From Reyranella sp. (GTDB taxonomy: Bacteria > Pseudomonadota > Alphaproteobacteria > Reyranellales > Reyranellaceae): 64,000 nucleotides of DNA. Below, piece after piece: positions 32,902-42,134 of the stretch. Below the pieces are notes generated by a model. That model was not told where the DNA came from, did not search any database, and saw only the letters and a program-made list of their open reading frames with translations. The stretch lies in assembly GCA_022844015.1 (NCBI GenBank), contig JALHMO010000002.1:36457-100456 (forward strand). Reading direction: 5' to 3'. Position 1 is the stretch's first letter, and each line of letters starts with the position of its first letter. Made by a program: the position numbers and the translations under genes.

Positions 32902-34203
32902 TCAGTACGCGAAAAGATTGTCGCGGAAGTGCCGGTGCGCATAGGCGGTCCGCACCAGGCCGCGGCGTTGCAGGATCGGCACCACGCCGTCGGTGATCTC
33001 GGCCACATAGCGCCGCGTCAGCGGGCCGGTGAAGACGAAGCCGTCGCCCCCTACCTCCTGCATCACCTCGGCCATGGCGCCGGCGACGTGCTCGGGCGTG
33101 CCGACGAGGTCCTCGTAGCCATAGCGGTAGTTGGCGGCGATCTCGCGCAAGGTGCGGCCCTGCGCCAGGAAGCGCTTGAGCGTGCCTTGCTGGCCGTTGG
33201 TGGTGAGCTCGCCGATCGGCGTGTCGAGGTCGAAGGTGGAGAAGTCGATGTCGGTGAGGCTGCCCATCATCGCCAGGGTGACGGCAGGTGACTGCTCGCG
33301 CTGCGCCTGCCGGCGATCGCTGCGCGATCGTGCCTCCTCGTTGGTCTCGCCCAGGGTCGGCGCGACGACATAGAGGATCTTGCAGCTGCCGGGATCGCGG
33401 CCCTCGGCGACGAGGCGGCGGCGCATGTCGCCGCGGAACTCCTTCATCTCGGCGATGGTGCTGACGGCAACGATCACCGAATCCATGTGCCGGGCGGCGA
33501 AGGCCCGCCCTTGCGGCGAGCCGCCGGCCTGCACCAGGACCGGCCGCCCCTGCGCCGGCCGCGCCGTGTTGAGGGGGCCGCGCGAGGCGAAGAAGCGGCC
33601 CTTGAAATCGATCGCATGGACCTTGCGATGATCGACGAAGACGCCCGCCTCGCGATCCTGGACGATGGCGTCGGGCTCCCACGATTCCCAGAGCCGGATC
33701 ACGAGGTCGACGAACTCCTCGGCCATCTCGTAGCGCAGGTCGTGCTCGAGATGGGCCTCCAGGCCGAAATTCTGGGCGGCGCGCTCAGCCGTCGAGGTGA
33801 CGAAGTTGCAGCCGACGCGACCCTTCGACATGAGGTCCAGGGTGGCGATCAGCCGGGCCAGCAGGAAGGGCGGGTAAAAGCTGGTGGAGATGGTCGGCAC
33901 GATGCCGAGATGCGTCGTCGCCTGGGCGAGTAGCGGCACCAGCGGCAACGGATCGTTCTTCGGCGCGCGCAGGGCGCGCGCGAGATAGAACTCCATCGAG
34001 CCGCCGTGGTTGTCGGGCACGAACAGCGAGTCCTCGAGCAGCAGATAGTCGAAGCAGGCGCGCTCGAGCGCCCGGGCGAGGTCGATGTGAAGATCGGGCT
34101 GGGTCCAGTCCTCGCCATCCGAGCCGCCCCATTCCTGGTTCCAGCCATGCACGCCGTAGCTGTTGCCCAGGAACCAACCGAGGTGAAAGGGACTGGCCGC
34201 CAA
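32902..34203 (-). CDS. NtaA/SnaA/DszA-type flavin monooxygenase
   Basis: 433 residues from a TTG that has GGAGAGG six bases upstream. ATGs at 34218 and 34221 add five or six residues but lack a binding site. The core is that of FMNH2-dependent nitrilotriacetate/DszA monooxygenases: FHLGWFLGNSYGVHGWNQ, LLLEDSLFVPDN, ATLDLMSKGRVGCNFVTS, PVLVQAGGSPQGRAFAARH. Such enzymes need a separate flavin reductase, and none is adjacent. The substrate is unknown. It converges with the upstream LLM gene across the MITE. Confidence 0.88.
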   Translation of the reverse strand: MAASPFHLGWFLGNSYGVHGWNQEWGGSDGEDWTQPDLHIDLARALERACFDYLLLEDSLFVPDNHGGSMEFYLARALRAPKNDPLPLVPLLAQATTHLGIVPTISTSFYPPFLLARLIATLDLMSKGRVGCNFVTSTAERAAQNFGLEAHLEHDLRYEMAEEFVDLVIRLWESWEPDAIVQDREAGVFVDHRKVHAIDFKGRFFASRGPLNTARPAQGRPVLVQAGGSPQGRAFAARHMDSVIVAVSTIAEMKEFRGDMRRRLVAEGRDPGSCKILYVVAPTLGETNEEARSRSDRRQAQREQSPAVTLAMMGSLTDIDFSTFDLDTPIGELTTNGQQGTLKRFLAQGRTLREIAANYRYGYEDLVGTPEHVAGAMAEVMQEVGGDGFVFTGPLTRRYVAEITDGVVPILQRRGLVRTAYAHRHFRDNLFAY

Positions 34204-34219
34204 TGCACACCTCTCCATC

Positions 34220-34354
34220 ATGGAACAAGTGGAAGCGATGCAATCTGTAGACCAGTCGACGGTCCCCTGGACGCTCAACCTGCTCAATCTCGCGGTAGTG
34301 CTGTTCCTGGTGGCGCGCCGGCGTGGCCTCGGACCGCGCGCCGCCGCTGCCTGA
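34220..34354 (+). CDS. Possible 44-residue single-TM protein
   Basis: The frame MEQVEAMQSVDQSTVPW continues into one hydrophobic helix (LNLLNLAVVLFLVA) and ends RRRGLGPRAAAA, a plausible positive-inside single-pass membrane peptide. No good ribosome binding site is visible. The frame sits head-to-head with the monooxygenase start and ends four bases from the FecR stop. Confidence 0.25.
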   Translation: MEQVEAMQSVDQSTVPWTLNLLNLAVVLFLVARRRGLGPRAAAA

Positions 34355-34357
34355 CGG

Positions 34358-35389
34358 TCAGTTGCGCGGCGACAGGACGACGAGCAGAGGCGTGAAACGC
34401 CGGATGTGGATCGGCAGCGTGGCAGCGAGCGAGTCGATCGCGGCGTCGGCCTGGCCGGCCTCGAAGGCGGCACTGACAGGGATGTCGCCGAGCCGCGCCT
34501 CGGTCAGCACGATGAGGCCCATGCGGTAGCGCTGCAGGTCGGCGACGACGTCGACGAGCGGAGTCTCGTGAAAGGCCAGTCGGTCCTGCCGCCAGGCCTC
34601 GACCCTCTCGAGATCGGCCTCGCGCAGGTCGCCCAGGAGCCCGCGGCTGGCGCGCACCTGCAGGCCCCTTTCGACGACGACCGGCGGACGTCCCCCGGCC
34701 GTGACCTCGACCGACTGGTCACTGACGGCGACCGTCACGTTGCCATCGCCCAGCTTGACGTCGAATGCAGTCCCGAGGGCGCGGATGCGCGTCCCCTCGG
34801 CCTCGACCACGAAGGGCCGACCGGCATCGCCGACGACCTTGAAGAAGGCCTCTCCCTCGTGCAGCACGACGCGACGGACGCCGGCGGCGAGATCGACCGA
34901 GATCGACGACGCGCCCGCCAGCTCGACGCTCGAGCCGTCGGCCAGCGTCACCGAGCGGCGTTCGCCGATGGCGGTGGCATGATCGGCAAGCAATCCCGGA
35001 CGCCACAGCAGCGCCCCTGCCGGCGCCGCGATGCATACGGCGGCGACGGCCGCGACCAACAATCCGCGGCGGCGCTTCGCCGGCGGACGATTCAAGGCGG
35101 TTGGCCGCAAGGCCGGGTCGGCGCGCAAGGGCGGCGGCCGCCTCATCACGACGGTTGGCGGCTCCGGGATCACCACGGTGGCCTGCGGGCTGTTGGCGAA
35201 GGCCGGGCCGATCTTGCCGACCCGCATCCAGACGCGCTGCGCATTGCGCCAGGCCGTCTCGTGCTCCGGCTTCTCCTTCAGCCAGAGCGAGAACGCTCGA
35301 CGATCGTCATCGCTCGCTTTCGGGTCCTTCAGCACGCCGAACCAGCGCAGCGCCTCCTCGATCAGCGGATCCCGATGTTGCTCCTGCAT
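34358..35389 (-). CDS. FecR-family anti-sigma / sigma regulator
   Basis: 343 residues from MQEQHRDPLIEEALRW, the usual FecR cytoplasmic start (DRRAFSLWLKEKPEHETAWRNAQRVW). A TM helix lies at about 113-135 (RGLLVAAVAAVCIAAPAGALLW), followed by the periplasmic FecR domain (RRSVTLADGSSVELAGASSI, EGEAFFKV, RIRALGTAFDVK) and a DUF4974 tail (LVDVVADLQRYRMG). It normally relays a TonB-receptor signal to an ECF sigma factor encoded next door. Neither sigma nor receptor is adjacent here: the upstream neighbour is a divergent GH51 gene. Confidence 0.9.
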   Translation of the reverse strand: MQEQHRDPLIEEALRWFGVLKDPKASDDDRRAFSLWLKEKPEHETAWRNAQRVWMRVGKIGPAFANSPQATVVIPEPPTVVMRRPPPLRADPALRPTALNRPPAKRRRGLLVAAVAAVCIAAPAGALLWRPGLLADHATAIGERRSVTLADGSSVELAGASSISVDLAAGVRRVVLHEGEAFFKVVGDAGRPFVVEAEGTRIRALGTAFDVKLGDGNVTVAVSDQSVEVTAGGRPPVVVERGLQVRASRGLLGDLREADLERVEAWRQDRLAFHETPLVDVVADLQRYRMGLIVLTEARLGDIPVSAAFEAGQADAAIDSLAATLPIHIRRFTPLLVVLSPRN

Positions 35390-35535
35390 GATGCTCCGGA
35401 ATGACGCACACTGCGGTGCATCCCCTGTCATTAGCAGCTTGTGGCGAGCGACACCTGAGACAAAATCGTGGACACGTGGGACATAGACGCGCGTCGATGT
35501 GCGAATGCACCACTGTCCCACCGGAGCCGCTTGCC

Positions 35536-37083
35536 ATGCGTAACGTCGACGTCCGCCTGCATCGTGATTTCGCGATCGGCACGACCCATCCGCGCTTGTT
35601 CGGCGCCTTCCTTGAGCATCTGGGCCGTTGCATCTACGGCGGCATCTTCGAGCCCGGCCATCCCGCCGCCGATGCCCGGGGATTCAGACAGGACGTCATG
35701 GCGCTGGTGCGCGAGCTGGCGCCGACCATCGTGCGCTATCCCGGGGGCAACTTCGTCTCGGGCTACAATTGGGAGGATGGCGTTGGGCCCGCCAGCGAGC
35801 GGCCGCGCCGCCTCGACCTTGCCTGGATGTCGACCGAGACCAACCAGTTCGGCACCAACGAGTTCATCGACTGGTGCCGAATGGCCGGCATCGAGCCGAT
35901 TCTGGCAGTCAATCTCGGCACCCGCGCGGGCGATGCCGCCCGCAACATGGTCGAGTACTGCAACCATCCCTCGGGCACGACGCTCTCCGACCTGCGCCGC
36001 CAGCACGGCTGGGAGCGGCCTCATGGCGTGAAGTTCTGGTGCCTCGGCAACGAGATGGACGGGCCGTGGCAGATGGAGGCCAAGACCGCGACCGAGTACG
36101 GCCGCATCGCCGTCGAGGCGGCCAAGATGATGAAATGGATCGACCCGTCGCTCGAGCTCGCTGCCTGCGGCTCGTCGGGCCGGCGCATGGCGACCTACGG
36201 CGCCTGGGAGCAGACCGTGCTCGAGCACACGTTCGACCACGTCGAGTACATCTCGCTGCACACCTATCTCAACAACTACGACGGCGACACGCCGGCCTTC
36301 CTGGCCAGCCCCGACCTGATGGACGACTTCATCGACGAGGTGGTGGCGATCGCTGACGCCGTGGCCGCGCGCCGCCGCTCGGCCAAGCGCATCATGCTGA
36401 GCTTCGACGAATGGAACGTCTGGTATCGCACGCGGTGCAATCGGCGTGATCGCGTCAGGGAGGGCTGGCCGGTCGCGCCGCCGATCCTGGAGGAAATCTA
36501 CACCATGGGGGATGCGCTGGCCTTCGGCGGCTGCTGCATCTCGCTGCTCAACCATGCCGACCGGGTGACCGCCGCCTGCCTGGCCCAGCTCGTCAACGTG
36601 ATCGCGCCCATCATGACCGAGACCGGCGGCGCGGCGTGGCGCCAGACCATCTTCCATCCGTTCGCCCATTTCAGCCGAATGGGTCGCGGCCGCGTGCTGC
36701 GCGCCCAGATCGACTCGCCGACCTATTCAGCACGCTACAACGATCCCAACGGCCCGAACGACGAGCTCTTCGCCATGCCGGCCGTGCCCTACCTCAAGCT
36801 CGCCGCCGTGCACGACGATGCGGCCGGCACCCTTACCTTGTTCGCCGTGAACCGCAGCCTGACGGAATCGCTGCCGCTTCGCGTGCAGGCCGCCGGGTTC
36901 GACGCGCCCATGGTGACCGAGGCCTTGCAGCTCTGCGACCCCGACCTCGAGGCGGTGAATACGAGGCAGCAGCCCGACCGCATCGCGCCCAGGCCGCTTG
37001 CCGGCGTCCGCCTCGATTGCGGCCGGATAGAGGCGTCCCTCGCCCCGGCATCGTGGAACGTCATCCGGTTGGCGGCGCAATGA
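35536..37083 (+). CDS. Alpha-L-arabinofuranosidase, GH51
   Basis: 515 residues from MRNVDVRLHRDF, with CCGGAG upstream. A longer frame to 35401 is unlikely. GH51 landmarks are present: FGAFLEHLGRCIYGGIFEPG, RYPGGNFVSGYNWEDGVG, acid/base Glu173 in CLGNEMDGPWQ, and nucleophile Glu292 in SFDEWNVWY. No signal peptide is present, so it is cytoplasmic and acts on imported arabino-oligosaccharides. It is a stand-alone gene divergent from FecR. Confidence 0.95.
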   Translation: MRNVDVRLHRDFAIGTTHPRLFGAFLEHLGRCIYGGIFEPGHPAADARGFRQDVMALVRELAPTIVRYPGGNFVSGYNWEDGVGPASERPRRLDLAWMSTETNQFGTNEFIDWCRMAGIEPILAVNLGTRAGDAARNMVEYCNHPSGTTLSDLRRQHGWERPHGVKFWCLGNEMDGPWQMEAKTATEYGRIAVEAAKMMKWIDPSLELAACGSSGRRMATYGAWEQTVLEHTFDHVEYISLHTYLNNYDGDTPAFLASPDLMDDFIDEVVAIADAVAARRRSAKRIMLSFDEWNVWYRTRCNRRDRVREGWPVAPPILEEIYTMGDALAFGGCCISLLNHADRVTAACLAQLVNVIAPIMTETGGAAWRQTIFHPFAHFSRMGRGRVLRAQIDSPTYSARYNDPNGPNDELFAMPAVPYLKLAAVHDDAAGTLTLFAVNRSLTESLPLRVQAAGFDAPMVTEALQLCDPDLEAVNTRQQPDRIAPRPLAGVRLDCGRIEASLAPASWNVIRLAAQ

Positions 37084-37184
37084 TCCGCTGAAATTCAGCA
37101 CCGGCCCTGTCAATCGACCGAACCTCGCCCGTCTGAGGGGCATGGAGCCGCGTGGTGCGGCTGCCTCCTCTCAGGGAGAGCTCG

Positions 37185-37760
37185 ATGTTCAAGCGGTCTC
37201 GCATGGCGGTTTCCGCCCTCTTTGCCCTCGGCCTGGTCGCCGCGCTGGCCGGCATGACGGCCATCCCGGCCTCGGCGGCGCCCGGTCAGGTCTGCTACTT
37301 CGGCGAATGCCGCGTCTCGACGGGCCCGAGCGCGCAGCCGGCACCGTCCGCGACCCGGTCGCAGCTGATCGCCAAGCGCGGCAGCTGGAGCGCCCACCTG
37401 GTGGGCGAGCAGGCGGTGATCGTCGACGAGTTCAACAATGGCGCCAGGTTCGCCATCGTTGCCCGCGCCGACGGGCGGTTCGGCCTGGTGCTGACCCATC
37501 CCGAATGGCGGCTGAAGCAGGGCCAGCGCGCGTCGATCAAGGTGACGATCGACGGCGACGCGTACCAGGGTACGGCGGTCGTCAACGGGCACGGCATGCT
37601 GGAGGTCGCGGACGCCAGCAAGGACATGCTGAAGGCGCTGTTCCGCGGCCGCCAGGGGCGAATCGAGGTCGGCGACTACAGCTTCGACATGACCAACCTG
37701 GCCGATGCCACGGCCGTCACCCAGGCGGCGGTGAAGCATCTCGAGACCGCCGGCCGATAG
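37185..37760 (+). CDS. Small secreted protein, invasion-associated-locus-B-like
   Basis: 191 residues from MFKRSRMAVSALFALG, with GGGAGAG upstream. The signal peptide ends PASAAPG. The mature part (WSAHLVGEQAVIVDEF, FGLVLTHPEWRLKQGQRASIKV, a MLKALFRGRQGRIEVGDYSFDM segment) has the rhythm of periplasmic IalB-like alphaproteobacterial proteins. The resemblance is weak and no function is assigned. It lies downstream of GH51 by 101 bases. Confidence 0.7.
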   Translation: MFKRSRMAVSALFALGLVAALAGMTAIPASAAPGQVCYFGECRVSTGPSAQPAPSATRSQLIAKRGSWSAHLVGEQAVIVDEFNNGARFAIVARADGRFGLVLTHPEWRLKQGQRASIKVTIDGDAYQGTAVVNGHGMLEVADASKDMLKALFRGRQGRIEVGDYSFDMTNLADATAVTQAAVKHLETAGR

Positions 37761-37841
37761 GCGAGCGGGCGAACGGGGCGCGTCCGGGAAGCCGGGCGCG
37801 CCCCCGGCACGCCGGAACCAGTTCAGGGTCGACCTCATTGC

Positions 37842-37909
37842 TCTTCCGGACCGCGAGCGTCCCGCTCGCTCGTGATCAAGAGCGAGCGGGACGCTCGCGG
37901 TCCGGAAGA
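37842..37909. repeat. Intergenic palindrome, family E copy 2
   Basis: Perfect 29-base arms flank the ten-base loop CGTGATCAAG. The arm ends TCTTCCGGACCGCG match the tips at 24243-24305, while the inner stem differs (AGCGTCCCGCTCGCT) and remains fully paired. It lies between the small secreted protein and the convergent M20 peptidase and could serve as a two-way terminator-like hairpin. Confidence 0.88.
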
Positions 37910-37952
37910 CCATGAACTCACACTCGCGGTTCCGGTGGGCCGGCGCCACCTC

Positions 37953-39035
<1,083 letters not shown>

Positions 39036-39091
39036 GATGCCGTCGAGGATCTACGGCGAGGAGAAGCTGTTGCCGACCTGGTTGCCCACTA

Positions 39092-39856
39092 CTATGCCTC
39101 GCGCGGCAGGTATTTCGAGTCGAGCCAGCCGCCGTCGACCACCAGGGTCTGCCCGACGATGAAGCCCGCATCCTCGGAGCAGAGAAACGCCACGACGCCC
39201 GAGATGTCGGCGGGCTTGCCGACGCGGCCGAGCGGGGTCGGCTCGACCATGGCCTTGCGGTACCAGGCGTCGCCGGCGATCCGCTGCGCGGTCATCGGCG
39301 TCTCGATGACGCCGGGCGCGATGGCGTTCACGGTGATGCCCTGCGGCGCCAACTCGACGGCGACCTGGCGCGTGAGCTGCGCCACGCCAGCCTTGGCGAC
39401 GGAGTACGCCACCGAGCCGGGGAAAGCGGTGAAGCCGAACACCGAGGAGATGTTGACGATGCGGCCGCCCGGTCGCCGGAAATGCGGCAGCAGGATCCGG
39501 CACAGCCGATAGACCGAGGTGAGGTTGATGTCGAGGAAGCGCTGCCAGTCCGCCTCCTCGGTCTCGGCCAGGGGCCGCGCCCCGCCGATGCCGGCATTGT
39601 TGACCAGGAAGTCGAGCGGCCGGCCGCGCTCGCGCACCAGCCGCTCGACCGCCGCCGCCGTCTCGACAGCCCCGACATCGAGGACGTGGGCTTGCCAGCA
39701 TCCCGCCGGCGCCTGGGCAAAGGTCGCGTCGCAACGCTCGCGATCGACGGCGATGATCTCGGCGCCCTCGGACAACAGCCGCTGGCCGATGCTGGCGCCG
39801 ATACCGCGTGCCGCCCCCGTGACGAGGGCGAGCTTGCCGTCGAAGCGTCCAGTCAT
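39092..39856 (-). CDS. SDR-family oxidoreductase (FabG-like)
   Basis: 254 residues of classical SDR: TGAARGIGAS cofactor motif near residue 14, NNAGIGG, the SSVFG serine and AYSVAKAG catalytic Tyr/Lys, and the terminal GQTLVVDGGWLDSK. It should reduce or oxidise an alcohol or ketone with NAD(P)H. Next upstream is a TauD-type dioxygenase (21-base gap), and immediately downstream is the M20 peptidase, so the three probably form one transcript. The substrate is unknown. Confidence 0.93.
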   Translation of the reverse strand: MTGRFDGKLALVTGAARGIGASIGQRLLSEGAEIIAVDRERCDATFAQAPAGCWQAHVLDVGAVETAAAVERLVRERGRPLDFLVNNAGIGGARPLAETEEADWQRFLDINLTSVYRLCRILLPHFRRPGGRIVNISSVFGFTAFPGSVAYSVAKAGVAQLTRQVAVELAPQGITVNAIAPGVIETPMTAQRIAGDAWYRKAMVEPTPLGRVGKPADISGVVAFLCSEDAGFIVGQTLVVDGGWLDSKYLPREA

Positions 39857-39877
39857 CCGAGGCGTCCCTTCATCGGC

Positions 39878-40735
39878 TCATGCCGCCTGGCGCGTCAGGT
39901 CGAGCGATTGCGGGAAGCGGCGATCGCCATCAGGGTCGAGCACCGGCGTGCGACGCAATGTCCGCGCCTGGCTGCGATCGAACGTCTCGCGCGCATGCTG
40001 CAGGCAGACATTGTCCCAGAACGCGAAGTCGTCCACCGCCCATTTGTGCCGGTAGCAGAAGCGAGGGTCGGCGATCTGCCGGCGCAGCAGGGCGATCAGC
40101 GCGTCCTCCTCGTTCCGGTCCGCGACGCCTTCGAGGCGCAGGGTCGTATGCTCGCTGAGGAACAGGGCGGTTCGCCCGCTTGCCGGGTCGGTCCAGAGCA
40201 GCGGATGCCGGGCCATCTGCACGTCGGCCGGCATCGCCTCCGGGGTCGGCCGCTTGTTGTAGTCGCCGGCATAGTCGAAAGCCTGCACGGACGCGAGGTC
40301 CCGCAGACGCGCCTTCACATCGTCGGCCAGCGACTCGTAGACCTCGCAGGCGTTGGAGAACAGTGTGTCGCCGCCGATCGACGGGATCGCCATCGCATAG
40401 AGGCCGATCGCCTTCAGCGGATGCTGGAAGAAGGTATTGTCGGAGTGGAACAGAAGCTCGCCGTCGCCCAGCACGCCGCCGGGCGCCACGTTGGACACCA
40501 GGACCGTATCCTTGGTCTTCATCGCCGGGCTGCGATGGGAGATCGGGCCGAACAGCCTGGCGAAGGCCACCTGTTGCTCCTCGGCGAACTTCTGCCGCCG
40601 GAACAGCAGCAGATGATGCTCACTAAAAAGCTCGATGAGCGCGCCCGCGATGTCGTCGGTCAGGGGCCGCGACAGGTCGTGATCGACCTCGACGCCCCAC
40701 GAGGGCATCAGCTTCCTGTAGGCAAGAGCGGCCAT
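39878..40735 (-). CDS. TauD/TfdA-family 2-oxoglutarate dioxygenase
   Basis: 285 residues from MAALAYRKL, with GGAAG five bases upstream. Longer starts have no support. The iron ligands are His97 and Asp99 (LFHSDNTF) and His247 (CLQHARETF), with the 2-oxoglutarate Arg in the following ARTLRRTPV. Fe(II)/2OG enzymes of this type hydroxylate or desulfonate small acids. It is first in a minus-strand run with the SDR and M20 genes and divergent from a ModE-like regulator 143 bases away. Confidence 0.9.
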   Translation of the reverse strand: MAALAYRKLMPSWGVEVDHDLSRPLTDDIAGALIELFSEHHLLLFRRQKFAEEQQVAFARLFGPISHRSPAMKTKDTVLVSNVAPGGVLGDGELLFHSDNTFFQHPLKAIGLYAMAIPSIGGDTLFSNACEVYESLADDVKARLRDLASVQAFDYAGDYNKRPTPEAMPADVQMARHPLLWTDPASGRTALFLSEHTTLRLEGVADRNEEDALIALLRRQIADPRFCYRHKWAVDDFAFWDNVCLQHARETFDRSQARTLRRTPVLDPDGDRRFPQSLDLTRQAA

Positions 40736-40878
40736 GGCGTCTTCCGGTCCAGTCCATGCGAGCAGCGAGTGTTCCATGCCGACCGGTCTCGAACAAGTTC
40801 GCGCATCGGCGCAACGCCCCAGGGACTGCTCTCGTCTGCCTCTGGCATCGTGGCGCGTCCCATCGCATAGTAAGCGAC

Positions 40879-41280
40879 ATGGCACGCGCCACCACCAGGA
40901 AGGCCAGCACGGCCGGTGACAGGACGTCGTTGCATCTGCGCATCGACTTCGGCGGCGAGCGCTCGATCGGGCCGGGAAAGATCCGCCTGCTCGAGTTGAT
41001 CAACGAGACCGGCTCGATCTCGGCCGCGGGCCGCGCCCTGGCGATGTCCTATCGCCAGGCATGGCTGCTGGTCGACGAGCTCAACCACATGTTCCGCGAG
41101 CCGGTGATCGTCGCACAGACGGGGGGTGGTGGCGGCGGCGGCACGATCGTGACCGAGACCGGTAACGACATCGTCCGCCTTTACCGCGAGATGGAACGGC
41201 GTGCCTACGGCGCCTCGACCGCCGAAATCCGCTCCCTGTCCCGCCTGCTGACTCCCGCTGGCGGACACAAGCCGCATTGA
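40879..41280 (+). CDS. ModE-like winged-helix regulator
   Basis: 133 residues containing RIDFGGERSIGPGKIRLLELI, the helix-turn-helix GSISAAGRALAMSYRQAWLL and LVDELNHMF. This is the N-terminal DNA-binding part of ModE-type molybdate regulators, without the molybdate-binding MOP domains. A glycine run (QTGGGGGGG) precedes the C-terminal helix. It is divergent from the TauD gene and probably controls that run. A link to molybdenum is possible, given the Mo hydroxylase elsewhere in the window, but unproven. Confidence 0.85.
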   Translation: MARATTRKASTAGDRTSLHLRIDFGGERSIGPGKIRLLELINETGSISAAGRALAMSYRQAWLLVDELNHMFREPVIVAQTGGGGGGGTIVTETGNDIVRLYREMERRAYGASTAEIRSLSRLLTPAGGHKPH

Positions 41281-41337
41281 CCGCCTCGGGCAAGCAGCGG
41301 GCGGCACCCGAGATCCGCAAGAGCGTCGACGCCGAGG

Positions 41338-41916
41338 CTATGCCGTAAGAGCCCCGCGGATCGGCGATACCGGCAGATCGCTCTGCCGTGTCAGGAACGC
41401 CGACCCGGGCGTGCCGGCGCGTATCTTGGTCAGGACCTCCTCGGGATCGTACTCGACGCCGATCGGGTTGGTCGCGAAATGCGGGCCGTTCATGTAGTCG
41501 TTGGCGGCATCACTCGAGCCGAAGGCGTCGACCTGCATCTCCATCTGGTTGCCGTCGGGATCAGCATAGTACATCGACATCGTCACGCCGTGATGGATGC
41601 ACCAGTAGGGCAGGATGCCCTTCTCCTTGAGCTGGGCGTAGTTCTCCACCAGATCCTCGACCGAGCCATAGGTGTAGGCGACATGATCGACGCCGATGAC
41701 GCCGCGCCGCTCGCCCGCGTCGGCCTCGGGCTTCACCGCCGACAGGTTGACCAGCGCGACGCGATGATGCTCGTCGTCGTAGGTCAGGAACGCCAGGACG
41801 GGGTTCTGGTACTGAACCTTGCAGTCGAAGACATCGCGATACCACTGGATCATCCTGTCGAACTGGCGGGTGCGATAGACGACGTGGACGAAGCGCGACG
41901 GGCGGATGCGTGACAT
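41338..41916 (-). CDS. VOC-family extradiol dioxygenase-like protein
   Basis: 192 residues. RFVHVVYRTRQFDRMIQWYRDVF opens a glyoxalase/VOC repeat, GVDHVAYTYGSVEDL opens the second, and GNQMEMQVDAF supplies the C-terminal metal-binding Glu. This is similar to proteins annotated as biphenyl-2,3-diol dioxygenase III-related. It could cleave a catechol or act on another substrate. It is encoded opposite and downstream of the ModE-like gene. Confidence 0.85.
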   Translation of the reverse strand: MSRIRPSRFVHVVYRTRQFDRMIQWYRDVFDCKVQYQNPVLAFLTYDDEHHRVALVNLSAVKPEADAGERRGVIGVDHVAYTYGSVEDLVENYAQLKEKGILPYWCIHHGVTMSMYYADPDGNQMEMQVDAFGSSDAANDYMNGPHFATNPIGVEYDPEEVLTKIRAGTPGSAFLTRQSDLPVSPIRGALTA

Positions 41917-41984
41917 GACCGGCTCGATTCCTTGGGGTCGGGAGAGTGGACCCTACCAGCCATAGGCGCCAAACGACAAAGAAT

Positions 41985-42117
41985 CCTCACCCTGAGGAGC
42001 GACCCGCAGGGTCGCGTCTCGAAGAGTCCGGCAAATGCTGCGACACTGCTGTTTCAGCAGGTTCGTACGTAGCCCATCCTTCGAGACGGCCGCTATGCGG
42101 CCTCCTCAGGATGAGGT
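41985..42117. repeat. REP-like palindromic repeat, copy B
   Basis: Starts CCTCACCCTGAGGAGC and ends GCCTCCTCAGGATGAGG, with inner TCTCGAAGAG and CCTTCGAGACGG segments. It has the same architecture as copies near 3.1, 53.4 and 61.5 kb. It lies between the VOC gene and the AI-2E-type permease gene. Confidence 0.85.
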
Positions 42118-42134
42118 CTTTGCGGGCATGGGCC

